Shown: in pieces, positions 44,394 through 52,939 of the stretch
Layout of the letters: every line of letters starts with the position of its first letter
How positions within the stretch are numbered: the first letter of the stretch is position 1
Translations under genes and position numbers: made by a program
Source: Acetobacterium sp. KB-1
Lineage (GTDB): Bacteria > Bacillota > Clostridia > Eubacteriales > Eubacteriaceae
DNA: 64,000 bases
Assembly (NCBI RefSeq): GCF_003260995.1
Contig: NZ_CP030040.1
Location: forward strand, 3,023,176-3,087,175
Direction: 5' to 3'
Notes under the pieces: generated by a model
Told to the model about the DNA's origin: nothing
Databases searched by the model: none
Seen by the model: the letters and a program-made list of their open reading frames with translations, nothing else

Positions 44394-45533
44394 ATGCGAT
44401 TTTTTCAAGTAAAGCCAGCAATTTATTATGGGGAAGGTTCCCTGAAACAAATTGAGAAACATAATTTTAAAAATGTCTGTATTGCCACTGACCAGGGAAT
44501 GGTTAAGTTTGGTTTGTTAAAAAAATTAACCGATGAACTGGATGAAAAAGGCGTTACTTACCACATTTTTGCTGATATTGAGTCTGATCCCTCCACTGAA
44601 ATTGTGGAAAAAGGGCTGATGCACATTATTATGAACAAACCGGATGCCCTGATTGCTATTGGTGGCGGTTCGGTTATTGATGCGGCCAAAGCCATAATTT
44701 TTTATTGCGTTAATTTCAAACGGATCTTTTTTGAGGACCGATATGTTCATAAACCGACCTTTATTGCCATTCCGACAACGGCCGGAACCGGATCGGAAGT
44801 AACGGAATACGCCGTTATCACCGATAAACAAAAAAATACCAAAATTCCTTTAACGGATATCCTGATGATGCCGGATGAAGCGATCCTTGATCCGATCCTC
44901 ATTGAAAGTGTGCCGGCTGGGGCTACGGCGGCCACGGGAATGGATGTTATGACTCATGCCATTGAATCCTTTATTTCCACAAATAACAATCCCTTTGCCC
45001 GCTGTTATGCCAATAAGGCCGTGGAACTGGTCTTTAGAAGCCTCTACCCCAGTTATGTCAACGGTTCGGATTTAGAAGCTAAAGGCAGCATGCAGATTGC
45101 CTCCTGTATGGCCGGGATCGCCTTTAACAGTGCCGGTCTGGGCATCACCCACAGTATTGCTCATGCCTTCGGAGCGATGTTCCATCTACCCCACGGACTG
45201 GCCAATGCCATTGTTTTACCTTATGTGATCAAATTTAACGGTCAGGATGACAAGGTCCAGCATCAATATGCCCGGCTGTTAAGCGGCTCCGGTATCTTAA
45301 ATGTCTCTGGTAATGCGACCGAAACCCTGTATAATAGTGTGGTTGCTCTGAGCGCTTCACTTAATATTCCGGTTTCGCTGAAGGCGTCAGGCGTATCTGA
45401 AGCAGATTATCTGGGTGCCCGGGAAGAAATGCTTGATAAGGCAATGGCTGATATCTGTACTACCACTAACCCGGTGGCAGTGACCCGTGAGAAACTAAAA
45501 GGTGTAATGGACCAGACCTACTACGGCGTCTAA
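44394..45533 (+). CDS. Iron-containing alcohol dehydrogenase
   Basis: Group III Fe-ADH (379 residues). Nucleotide motif GGGSVIDAAKA, signature TTAGTGSEVTEYAVITD, and metal region MDVMTHAIE, HSIAHAFG and LPHGLANA are complete. Similar proteins reduce butyraldehyde, acetaldehyde or 1,3-propanediol precursors; the substrate cannot be fixed here. It is one of three Fe-ADH domains in the window (with the AOR-operon ADH and AdhE). Own promoter and terminator, so monocistronic. Confidence 0.92.
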   Translation: MRFFQVKPAIYYGEGSLKQIEKHNFKNVCIATDQGMVKFGLLKKLTDELDEKGVTYHIFADIESDPSTEIVEKGLMHIIMNKPDALIAIGGGSVIDAAKAIIFYCVNFKRIFFEDRYVHKPTFIAIPTTAGTGSEVTEYAVITDKQKNTKIPLTDILMMPDEAILDPILIESVPAGATAATGMDVMTHAIESFISTNNNPFARCYANKAVELVFRSLYPSYVNGSDLEAKGSMQIASCMAGIAFNSAGLGITHSIAHAFGAMFHLPHGLANAIVLPYVIKFNGQDDKVQHQYARLLSGSGILNVSGNATETLYNSVVALSASLNIPVSLKASGVSEADYLGAREEMLDKAMADICTTTNPVAVTREKLKGVMDQTYYGV

Positions 45534-45546
45534 GACAAACAAAGAA

Positions 45547-45583
45547 AAGACTCCCTTTTGTTGATAAAGGGGGTCTTTTTTTG
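45547..45583 (+). terminator. Terminator after the Fe-ADH gene
   Basis: AAGACTCCCTTT (45547-45558) pairs with AAAGGGGGTCTT (45566-45577) with one G-U; T run follows. Confidence 0.8.
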
Positions 45584-45669
45584 GTAGTAAATCGTGCTTA
45601 AAAACCACATTGCAACAGCTAAGCCCAGCCGCGCAATCAAATGGGATGATGGCCAAATAAAAAACGGAT

Positions 45670-45984
45670 TTATTTTGTCAACGACACCGTAACATCTTTG
45701 GGCAGTGCCAAACCGGCAGCGACTTCGACCACTTTTACGATACCCATGGGAATTGGACAGGAGCTATGTTTGCAATCAATGCGGCAGGCCTCATAAATGG
45801 GGCCTTCGCCAACCTTGTCCATGATACAAGCCATGCTGTCGACCTCTTTCAACTGATTATTTAAATCACTAAAAGCCGGGCAGTCGGTTTGAATATCAAG
45901 AAGAACATTGAATCCATCAGATTTTTCAGCTGAGACCTCGGTTTTAAAACCACAAATTCCACTCATTATAATTGCTTTTGCCAT
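45670..45984 (-). CDS. Small cysteine-rich conserved protein (DUF6951-like)
   Basis: A 104-residue protein starting MAKAIIMSGICGF with cysteines in ICGF, TDCP, MACI, EACRIDC and SSCP. The six-cysteine pattern suggests metal or cluster binding. Similar small proteins occur in acetogens and methanogens; I recall a DUF6951-type family but cannot check it. Function unknown. The ATG at 45984 has AAGGAG upstream; a longer frame upstream has none. It diverges from the helicase gene with 93 bases between. Confidence 0.8.
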   Translation of the reverse strand: MAKAIIMSGICGFKTEVSAEKSDGFNVLLDIQTDCPAFSDLNNQLKEVDSMACIMDKVGEGPIYEACRIDCKHSSCPIPMGIVKVVEVAAGLALPKDVTVSLTK

Positions 45985-46077
45985 GACGATCTCCTTTTTG
46001 CCGTAGCGATGACGGCGTAATTTTTTATAGTATAGCACAGACTGGATAAAAAAGAAGATTTCGGCTATAATTAATGC

Positions 46078-48231
46078 ATGAAAAATTTTGAAACCTTTAA
46101 AGAATCCTATCAAATAAAACTAAATCCGCAGCAGCAAAAAGCGGTTATTCGCACCCGGGGCCAGAGTCTGCTGCTGGCCGTGCCGGGAAGTGGAAAAACC
46201 ACTGTAATTATCTGTCGGATTGCTTATATGCTGAGGGTATTGCAAATTGATCCAGGGCAGATCCTGACTCTGACCTTCAGCCGGATGGGTGCCCGCGATC
46301 TTAAAGCGCGATACATCAAACTATTTGGGGAGACTCAGGCCGAAGCCCTCCATTTTAGCACGATCCATAGTTTCGCCCTGGGAGTAATCCGCCACTATGA
46401 ACGGCATTATCACCGCCGGGCTCATACGGTGCTGGGTAATACGACCCCGGTGATCCGGGAACTGTATTTGCATTTGTTTAAAGAACATCCCGGGGAAATT
46501 GAATTGGGAGAAATCTGCCAGCGGATTGGTTTTTGCAAAAACATGATGCTGACTACCGATGAAATCAATCGGCTGCCAACCCTGGAGGTGGATTTCCTGA
46601 AAATCTATGAAGCTTATGAAAGTTATAAGCTCAAAGAACAGTTGATGGATTTTGATGATATCTTAAAATATGCCTGGGGACTCCTTAAAAAATATCCGGA
46701 AATGCTGGCCTTTTTTCAGGAAAAGTATCCCTATATTCATTTGGATGAAGCTCAGGATACCTCAAAAATTCAGTTTAAGATTATTGAGATGTTAACCGGG
46801 GAAAGAGGCAACCTGTTTATGGTGGGTGATGAGGATCAGAGTATTTACGGTTTTCGGGGCGCCTTTCCGGAATCCCTGCTGGCCTTTAAAGAGACCTGGC
46901 CTCAGGGGGAGGTGCTCTTGATGGAAACCAATTACCGTAGTACCCGACAAATTGTCGAGAAAGCCAACGCCTTTATCAAGTTAAATCATGAACGGTATCA
47001 AAAAGAAATGTCCGTTCCTGATAACAGTGAGTTTACCGGCGTGCCGATTGCCCGGGAATGGGTAAAATCCAGCGAAGCCCAGTACCGCTTGATTATCGAG
47101 GCGATCAAACGGGAAGGTAAGGAAATTGCAGTGCTCTACCGTAATAATGAATCGGCCATTCCCCTGGTTGATCTTCTCGATGGGGCGGGAATTGCTTATC
47201 ATATTAAAGAGCATAGTCCCCAGTTTTTTAATCATTTTTTGATTAAGGACATCCGCCTTTTTTATGAATTTGCCTGTAATCCCGGGGATATAAATTTATT
47301 TACCCAGGTTTACTATAAGATGGATGCCGCTATATCCCGCGAAACCATCAGCCAGATCGGCACTTTGATGAAGCGCGGAGAAAAGGCATTAGATGCTTTG
47401 ATGCGGATAAGCGGTGATCGGGCCTGGCTGGTTAAGCGGCTTAAAGATCTCAAAGCCGGGTTTAAAAAGCTGAGAACAATGCCGCCACAAAAAGGTATCA
47501 TGATGATTCTTGATGAGCTGGGGTATCGGTCTTATCTTAATTTTCGGATCAGTTCCGGGCAATCTGAAGAAAACATCGAACAGAAGCTGTCGGTGCTGAA
47601 GATTCTCGGCGGCCGGGTGCCTAATTTTGTGGAATTTTTTGATAAGTTGGAAAGTCTGGCTGAAAAGCTTCAGGAACCCCAGATAAAAAAAGCGAAAATA
47701 CCCCGGGTAACCCTGTCCACCCTTCATTCCAGCAAAGGCCTGGAATTTGAGAAGGTTTTTATCATTGACGCCACCGAAGGGCAGATTCCTAATGTATCCA
47801 ACGCGCCGGAGGATCAAAAGGCTTACGCCGAAGAAGTTCGGCTTTTTTACGTGGGCGCCACCCGGGCCAAACGGGAGCTGATTTTTCTCTGTGTTAAACA
47901 CCGGGAGAAGGATATCAAACCATCTCCATTTATAACGTATCTCATTGATGGGGTGCCAAGAAAAAAATCCCGACCCGAAGAGACACTGGCCAAACCCCGA
48001 GAAGGATTTGGGATTCAGACAGGAAAATACCGGGATTACCATACTGGAAGGGCAAGGGAATTAACAATCGATCTCAGCAGCTATAATAAGGGGACGGTAG
48101 TAATTCATCAGCGTTTTGGACCGGGTACCATCCTGACCCGAAACGGCACCATTGCCAGTATTCATTTTGAAACAGCGGGAGATAAGAAAATGAATCTGGC
48201 GGTCTGTTTGGAGAATGGTGTGATTAAATAA
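46078..48231 (+). CDS. UvrD/PcrA-type superfamily 1 DNA helicase
   Basis: ATP-dependent 3'-5' helicase (717 residues). Walker A is AVPGSGKTT at about residue 38; motif II region LDEAQDTSK, motif III GDEDQSIYGFRGA, motif IV ETNYRST and motif VI VGATRAKREL are all present. The last ~55 residues (NKGTVVIHQRFGPGTI) look like the PcrA C-terminal Tudor-like domain that binds RNA polymerase. No Shine-Dalgarno is visible; TATAAT ends only seven bases before the ATG, so the mRNA may be leaderless. A second PcrA may exist elsewhere in the genome, so I give no symbol. Confidence 0.92.
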   Translation: MKNFETFKESYQIKLNPQQQKAVIRTRGQSLLLAVPGSGKTTVIICRIAYMLRVLQIDPGQILTLTFSRMGARDLKARYIKLFGETQAEALHFSTIHSFALGVIRHYERHYHRRAHTVLGNTTPVIRELYLHLFKEHPGEIELGEICQRIGFCKNMMLTTDEINRLPTLEVDFLKIYEAYESYKLKEQLMDFDDILKYAWGLLKKYPEMLAFFQEKYPYIHLDEAQDTSKIQFKIIEMLTGERGNLFMVGDEDQSIYGFRGAFPESLLAFKETWPQGEVLLMETNYRSTRQIVEKANAFIKLNHERYQKEMSVPDNSEFTGVPIAREWVKSSEAQYRLIIEAIKREGKEIAVLYRNNESAIPLVDLLDGAGIAYHIKEHSPQFFNHFLIKDIRLFYEFACNPGDINLFTQVYYKMDAAISRETISQIGTLMKRGEKALDALMRISGDRAWLVKRLKDLKAGFKKLRTMPPQKGIMMILDELGYRSYLNFRISSGQSEENIEQKLSVLKILGGRVPNFVEFFDKLESLAEKLQEPQIKKAKIPRVTLSTLHSSKGLEFEKVFIIDATEGQIPNVSNAPEDQKAYAEEVRLFYVGATRAKRELIFLCVKHREKDIKPSPFITYLIDGVPRKKSRPEETLAKPREGFGIQTGKYRDYHTGRARELTIDLSSYNKGTVVIHQRFGPGTILTRNGTIASIHFETAGDKKMNLAVCLENGVIK

Positions 48232-48399
48232 CGGCTTAGTAATCTGCACTTGATAAGATCAATTTAAAGGGTAATTTAAGTTGAGGTTTAGTTTATCTAA
48301 AATGCTTAATTTATTTTTTTATATCTTTTTTTAGGTAATTGTGTTAAATTTGGTAACGAATACGTTTAGTAACTTACTGGATGGAAAGGTAAAGGGTAG

Positions 48400-49335
48400 A
48401 TGAATTTAACGAATTTGCAATATATCATCGAAATTGATAAGTTTGGTTCCATCTCTTTGGCGGCTAAAAAGCTCTTTGTAGCACAATCGAATTTAAGCCG
48501 GGCCGTAAAAGAGATGGAAAAAGAATTTGATATCACCATTTTTCAGAGAACCTCCAAAGGGGTGGTCACAACCCGGGAAGGGCAACGGTTTTTAAACCAT
48601 GCAAAAGAAATTCAGGATCAGGTCAATAGTCTAAAAACTGAGTATTCGGATCTGACTGACAAAGGGGTTAATATAAAAATATCGGTTCCCCGGGCTGATT
48701 ATATTGCAGAAGTGTTTACCGAATACATCTCTTCACTAAGTGAAGAGAACGTGCTGCGGATTCACTATTATGAAACAAACACGATGAAAACAATCCGAAA
48801 TATCTTGGATTATCAATATGATATCGGTATTATCCGCTTTAATTCGCTGCATGAAGGTTATTATCTGTCATTGCTGAAACTCAAAAAACTGCAGCATCGC
48901 ATGATTTTAGAATTTGACTATCTGCTTTTGACCTCTAAAAAGAGTGTTATCGCCGATAAACATATCCGCTCATATGATGATTTGAAAGACTGTATTGAAG
49001 TTATCCATGGTGATGATCGCTTGCCATCTGGCGACTATGTTGATTTGACAGAGGACGATCGGGAAGAGCGCTCCCAGGATAAGGTTATTTACCTGTATGA
49101 GCGGGGGAGTCAGTTTGAACTGCTTAGTACCATTCCCAATACATTTATGTGGGTTTCCCCGATGCCCCAGGAAGTTTTGGATAAATATGGACTGGTTCAA
49201 ATGCGGTGCGGTGCCTTTGCAAAGTATATGAAAGATATGATGATTTTTAAAGAGGATCATGTTCAGAAAAAATGCGAAAAAGAATTTCTGGACTTGCTAA
49301 GAGAAAAAACAAGAGACTATGGATGTTATTTTTAA
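48400..49335 (+). CDS. LysR-family transcriptional regulator
   Basis: A 311-residue LysR regulator: winged helix-turn-helix at about 1-60 (FGSISLAAKKLFVAQSNLSR) and a periplasmic-binding-type effector domain at about 90-300. The effector is unknown. It is encoded just before adhE on the same strand, with palindromic sequence between them (49441-49490) that could be its binding region. Regulation of adhE by this protein is plausible but untested. A terminator separates the two. Confidence 0.9.
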   Translation: MNLTNLQYIIEIDKFGSISLAAKKLFVAQSNLSRAVKEMEKEFDITIFQRTSKGVVTTREGQRFLNHAKEIQDQVNSLKTEYSDLTDKGVNIKISVPRADYIAEVFTEYISSLSEENVLRIHYYETNTMKTIRNILDYQYDIGIIRFNSLHEGYYLSLLKLKKLQHRMILEFDYLLLTSKKSVIADKHIRSYDDLKDCIEVIHGDDRLPSGDYVDLTEDDREERSQDKVIYLYERGSQFELLSTIPNTFMWVSPMPQEVLDKYGLVQMRCGAFAKYMKDMMIFKEDHVQKKCEKEFLDLLREKTRDYGCYF

Positions 49336-49350
49336 AGATGCCAGGATAAA

Positions 49351-49386
49351 AAAAGCCACTGATGTGAATCGGTGGCTTTTTTTAAA
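49351..49386 (+). terminator. Terminator after the LysR gene
   Basis: AAAAGCCAC (49351-49359) pairs with GTGGCTTTT (49372-49380), followed by T. Confidence 0.8.
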
Positions 49387-49823
49387 TGCAATGGTGAAGT
49401 TGGAAAAAGTTGGAAATGAACGTAATAAATTGCGGTTTCAAGCGATATATGACGCATTATATCAAATTTGATATGCTATATCAACTAAATGCATATGCGA
49501 TGAGGACACGGTTTTCGTTGTAAAAGTAAAAAGATGGTGTTAGTATTAGCCCCAAGCGAAGAGAGAAATTTGCTAAAAACAGTAAAAATATAAAAAACTA
49601 CACGTGTAATCGGTTGTAAGGCAAAAAAGAAGGCGGTGATTGTAAAAAAGCATGGATATTCTGGAGTGGCCATCCAAAATATGCATAGCAAACAAAGAGT
49701 GCTTGCAAAAAATTGTCAGCACATCAAGGTGACAGAAAATTTCAGATAAAGTGATGCTCGAAAAAGGATTATGGAAATTATTAGTGAAAATAAAACTTAA
49801 TTGTGATAAATAAGGGGAAAAAA
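49387..49823 (+). promoter_or_regulatory. Long upstream region of adhE with clustered inverted repeats
   Basis: About 440 bases without a gene. ATATCAAATTTGATAT (49459-49474) is a perfect 16-base palindrome, flanked by GATATA/TATATC repeats from 49444 to 49482. A second short palindrome, TACACGTGTA, lies further down (about 49601-49610). I see no Rex-type site and no confident promoter, although the length suggests a regulated leader. Confidence 0.5.
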
Positions 49824-49849
49824 ATGTTAGAAAAAAAAAAGCAAAGACA
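49824..49849 (+). other. Probable true adhE start with an A10 homopolymer
   Basis: ATG at 49824 follows AAGGGG by six bases, an excellent start. Its frame (MLEKKKQRQ) stops at 49851 because the run at 49831-49840 has ten A. With eleven A the frame would join the adhE frame and read MLEKKKAKTVIQRPD. Either a base is missing in the sequence, or slippage on the run is used. Confidence 0.65.
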
Positions 49850-52474
49850 GTGATCCAAAGACCAGATGTTGTCAACAACGTTGAGAGTCTTAACCATCGA
49901 TTAGAAGAAGTGAAAGCTGCTCAACGATTATTTGCTACCTATACTCAGGAACAGGTGGATGCCATTTTTCTGGCGGCTGCCACAGCAGCAACTAAAAACC
50001 GGATCTATTTGGCTAAAATGGCATTTGAAGAAACAAAGATGGGTCTTGTCGAAGATAAGGTAATCAAAAATCACTTTGCTTCTGAGTATATCTATAATGC
50101 TTATAAAGATACTCAAACCTGTGGTGTATTGGAAGAATCGCAGGCCTTTGGAATTAAAACAATCATCGCACCACTGGGTGTTGTTGCAGCGGTTATACCG
50201 ACAACCAATCCGACATCAACGGCGATTTTTAAATCACTCATTGCCCTAAAGACGCGCAACGGGATTATTTTTTCGCCCCATCCAGGAGCCCGGAATTGTA
50301 CCATCGAAGCAGCCAGAATTGTTTTAGAGGCCGCCGTGGCTGCAGGAGCGCCAGAAGGTATTATCGCCTGGATCGATGAGCCATCGGTTGAACTGTCGAT
50401 GGAAATTATGAAAGCGGCTGACGTGGTACTCGCTACCGGTGGACCGGGAATTGTAAAATCGGCTTATTCATCAGGGAAACCGGCTATTGGCGTTGGGAAT
50501 GGCAATACACCTGCTATTATTGACAGTACAGCCGATGTGCTGATGGCCGTGAACTCAATTATTCTTTCCAAAACTTTTGATAACGGGACCATCTGTGCGT
50601 CAGAGCAATCGGTAGTCATTGATGCAAAAATCTATGAAAAATGTATTGTGGAGTTTAGAAAACGCGGGTGCTATCTTTTAGATGAAAACGAAAAAGATAT
50701 GGTCAGAAAGATCATCCTTAATGCCGCGGGAAATATTAACGCTCAGATTGTTGGTCGCTCAGCCTATCAAATTGCTAAATTGGCAGGTTTTGAGTGTCCC
50801 GAGGATGCCAAAGTGCTCTTAGGTGAAGTAACCGAATTAGATGTGACCAAGGAACCTTTTGCTCACGAAAAATTATCACCAATTCTGGCGGTGTATAAGA
50901 GTGTTGATTTTGAAGATAGTGTCAATATTGCTGACAGACTTGTTGTTGATGGTGGGATTGGACATACATCGGTTTTATATGTTGACACAGTTAAGGCACC
51001 AGATAAGTTAAAAACGTTTGAAGAACGAATGAAAACAAGTCGGATCCTCGTGAATACACCCTCATCACATGGTGGGATTGGCGATCTCTACAACTTTAAA
51101 CTACTGCCTTCCTTAACTCTGGGCTGTGGTAGCTGGGCCGGAAATTCTGTTTCTGGTAATGTTGGCGTCAAAGAATTGATGAATGTAAAAACAGTGGCTG
51201 AAAGGCGGGAAAATATGCTTTGGTTTAGAACCCCGGAAAAGGTTTATTTCAAAAAAGGATGCACAAGTGTAGCGCTGCAGGAATTACAATGTGTCTACAA
51301 ACGAAAAAAGGCGTTTATTGTGACAGATGCATTTTTGTATAAAAGTGGCTTTACAAAAGATATCACCAGTCAATTGGAAGAAATGGGAATTTCACATTAT
51401 ACTTATTTTGATGTGACACCCGATCCGACCCTGGAATGTGCCAAAGCGGGCGCAGCAGCGATGGCCGCGTTTGAACCGGATGTGATTATTGCAATTGGTG
51501 GCGGTTCAGCCATGGATGCAGCGAAGATTATGTGGATAATGTATGAACATCCAGAGGCCGATTTTGCCGATCTGGCCATGCGTTTTATGGATATCAGAAA
51601 ACGCGTCTATGGTTTTCCGGAAATGGGCAAAAAAGCCATCATGGTCTGTATTGCAACAACCGCCGGGACGGGATCGGAAGTAACCCCTTTTGCCATCATC
51701 ACCGATGAGAAAACGCAGACAAAATATTCCATCGCTGATTATTCTTTATTGCCGACCATGGCAATCAGTGATGCGGATATGATGATGGATCAACCGAAAG
51801 GGCTGACGGCGACATCGGGAATTGACGTGTTGACCCATGCATTGGAATCCTATGTTTCAATGTTGGCAACGGACTATACCGAAGCATTGTCGTTAAGAGC
51901 GGCTAAGCTGGTATTTGACTATCTGCCCAGAGCCTATCAGTATGGTCGGGATGATGTTGAAGCCCGCGAAAAAATGGCCAACGCGTCAACAATTGCCGGG
52001 CTTGCTTTTGCCAATGCCTTCTTAGGGGTTTGTCACTCCATGGCGCATAAACTGGGTGCCCATCACCATGTCGCTCATGGCTTTGCCAATGCCTTGCTAA
52101 TTACCGAAGTGATGAAATATAATGCCTCTGAGGCACCTAAAAAAATGGGCGCTTTTTCCCAATATCAGTATCCGAAAACGATGAAAAAATATGCAGAAAT
52201 GGCATCATATCTCGGTCTTCCCGGTAAAAACGATCAGGAGAAGTTTGAAAGTCTGATTGCCAAAGTGGAAGAACTGAAAGCGTGCATTGGCGTTCCCAAA
52301 TCGATTAAAGAATTTGGTGTCGATGAACAGGAATTCTTAAGTAATCTGGATTTGAAATGTGAAGAAGCATTTGATGATCAATGTACTGGCGCCAACGCCA
52401 GATATCCACTCATGAGCGAAATCAGGGAAATGTACCTGAATTCGTATTATGGCAAAGAATCCAAATGGTATTGA
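49850..52474 (+). CDS. adhE: Bifunctional acetaldehyde-CoA/alcohol dehydrogenase (AdhE)
   Basis: Reduces acetyl-CoA to acetaldehyde and then ethanol with NADH. The CoA-acylating aldehyde dehydrogenase half (about 1-440) has catalytic Cys249 in GTICASEQ and PTTNPTSTAIFK. The Fe-ADH half (about 465-874) has GGGSAMDAAKIMW, TTAGTGSEVTPFA and the metal region GIDVLTHALE, CHSMAHKLGA and VAHGFANA. AdhE normally assembles into spirosomes. The open frame begins only at GTG 49850, which has no ribosome site; the natural start is probably the ATG at 49824 across the A10 run. Apart from that the protein is complete. A terminator follows. Confidence 0.93.
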   Translation: MIQRPDVVNNVESLNHRLEEVKAAQRLFATYTQEQVDAIFLAAATAATKNRIYLAKMAFEETKMGLVEDKVIKNHFASEYIYNAYKDTQTCGVLEESQAFGIKTIIAPLGVVAAVIPTTNPTSTAIFKSLIALKTRNGIIFSPHPGARNCTIEAARIVLEAAVAAGAPEGIIAWIDEPSVELSMEIMKAADVVLATGGPGIVKSAYSSGKPAIGVGNGNTPAIIDSTADVLMAVNSIILSKTFDNGTICASEQSVVIDAKIYEKCIVEFRKRGCYLLDENEKDMVRKIILNAAGNINAQIVGRSAYQIAKLAGFECPEDAKVLLGEVTELDVTKEPFAHEKLSPILAVYKSVDFEDSVNIADRLVVDGGIGHTSVLYVDTVKAPDKLKTFEERMKTSRILVNTPSSHGGIGDLYNFKLLPSLTLGCGSWAGNSVSGNVGVKELMNVKTVAERRENMLWFRTPEKVYFKKGCTSVALQELQCVYKRKKAFIVTDAFLYKSGFTKDITSQLEEMGISHYTYFDVTPDPTLECAKAGAAAMAAFEPDVIIAIGGGSAMDAAKIMWIMYEHPEADFADLAMRFMDIRKRVYGFPEMGKKAIMVCIATTAGTGSEVTPFAIITDEKTQTKYSIADYSLLPTMAISDADMMMDQPKGLTATSGIDVLTHALESYVSMLATDYTEALSLRAAKLVFDYLPRAYQYGRDDVEAREKMANASTIAGLAFANAFLGVCHSMAHKLGAHHHVAHGFANALLITEVMKYNASEAPKKMGAFSQYQYPKTMKKYAEMASYLGLPGKNDQEKFESLIAKVEELKACIGVPKSIKEFGVDEQEFLSNLDLKCEEAFDDQCTGANARYPLMSEIREMYLNSYYGKESKWY

Positions 52475-52532
52475 TGACAGCGTCAATCTGTTAAGATAAA
52501 GTCAATATAAGTTAAATCAAACCCCTATTGAT

Positions 52533-52570
52533 ACCCTCCAGGTTTTTCAAATGATCCTGGGGGGTTTTTA
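52533..52570 (+). terminator. Terminator of adhE
   Basis: ACCCTCCAGG (52533-52542) pairs with CCTGGGGGGT (52556-52565) with one G-U; five T follow. Confidence 0.85.
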
Positions 52571-52624
52571 TGATCGAATACCTCTTGCAGTCTTGACAAA
52601 GATATCAATAAAGGCTATACTCAG

Positions 52625-52915
52625 AAAAAACCTGTGATGGTGGAGTAAAGTCAGCGGCGCATTTAAAGCGAGTTAGGGGTGGTGGAAGCCTGATAAAAAG
52701 CGGACTGGCATAATGGGCACTTGAGGGTGTGAGGAAAGGGCAGTGCCTGAGTATTTCACAACGTTTCATCAGCGTTATCAGATGGCAAATGTGATGGCAT
52801 TTGTTTAGTTAAGTGCGCAAACCGAAAGCGGTTTTGCGAATAAAGGTGGTACCGTGGGCTATTTTGACTCATCCTTTTATTGTAGCAATACAATAAAAGG
52901 ATGGGTCTTTTTTTG
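52625..52915 (+). ncRNA. T-box riboswitch controlling the PaaK-family gene
   Basis: Stem I features AGTA (52643-52646) and GCGAGTTAGGGGTGGTGG are followed by a candidate specifier region ATAATGGGCAC, the T-box AAAGGTGGTACCGTG (about 52843-52857) and a perfect 15-base terminator (52870-52884 with 52889-52903) plus T run. Uncharged tRNA would prevent termination. The specifier is best read as TGG (Trp) after the usual AA; ATG (Met) overlaps it and fits the T-box N = U better. Confidence 0.88.
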
Positions 52916-52939
52916 TTTATAAGAAAGAGGGAGAAGCCA

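Noticed and set aside
49387-49823. Rex operator upstream of adhE
   Set aside because: No TTGTTAANNNNTTAACAA-like site could be found; only other palindromes.
52901-52939. 13-codon N-terminal extension of the PaaK-like protein
   Set aside because: The ATG lies in the 3' arm of the T-box terminator; a TTG with a good ribosome site follows.
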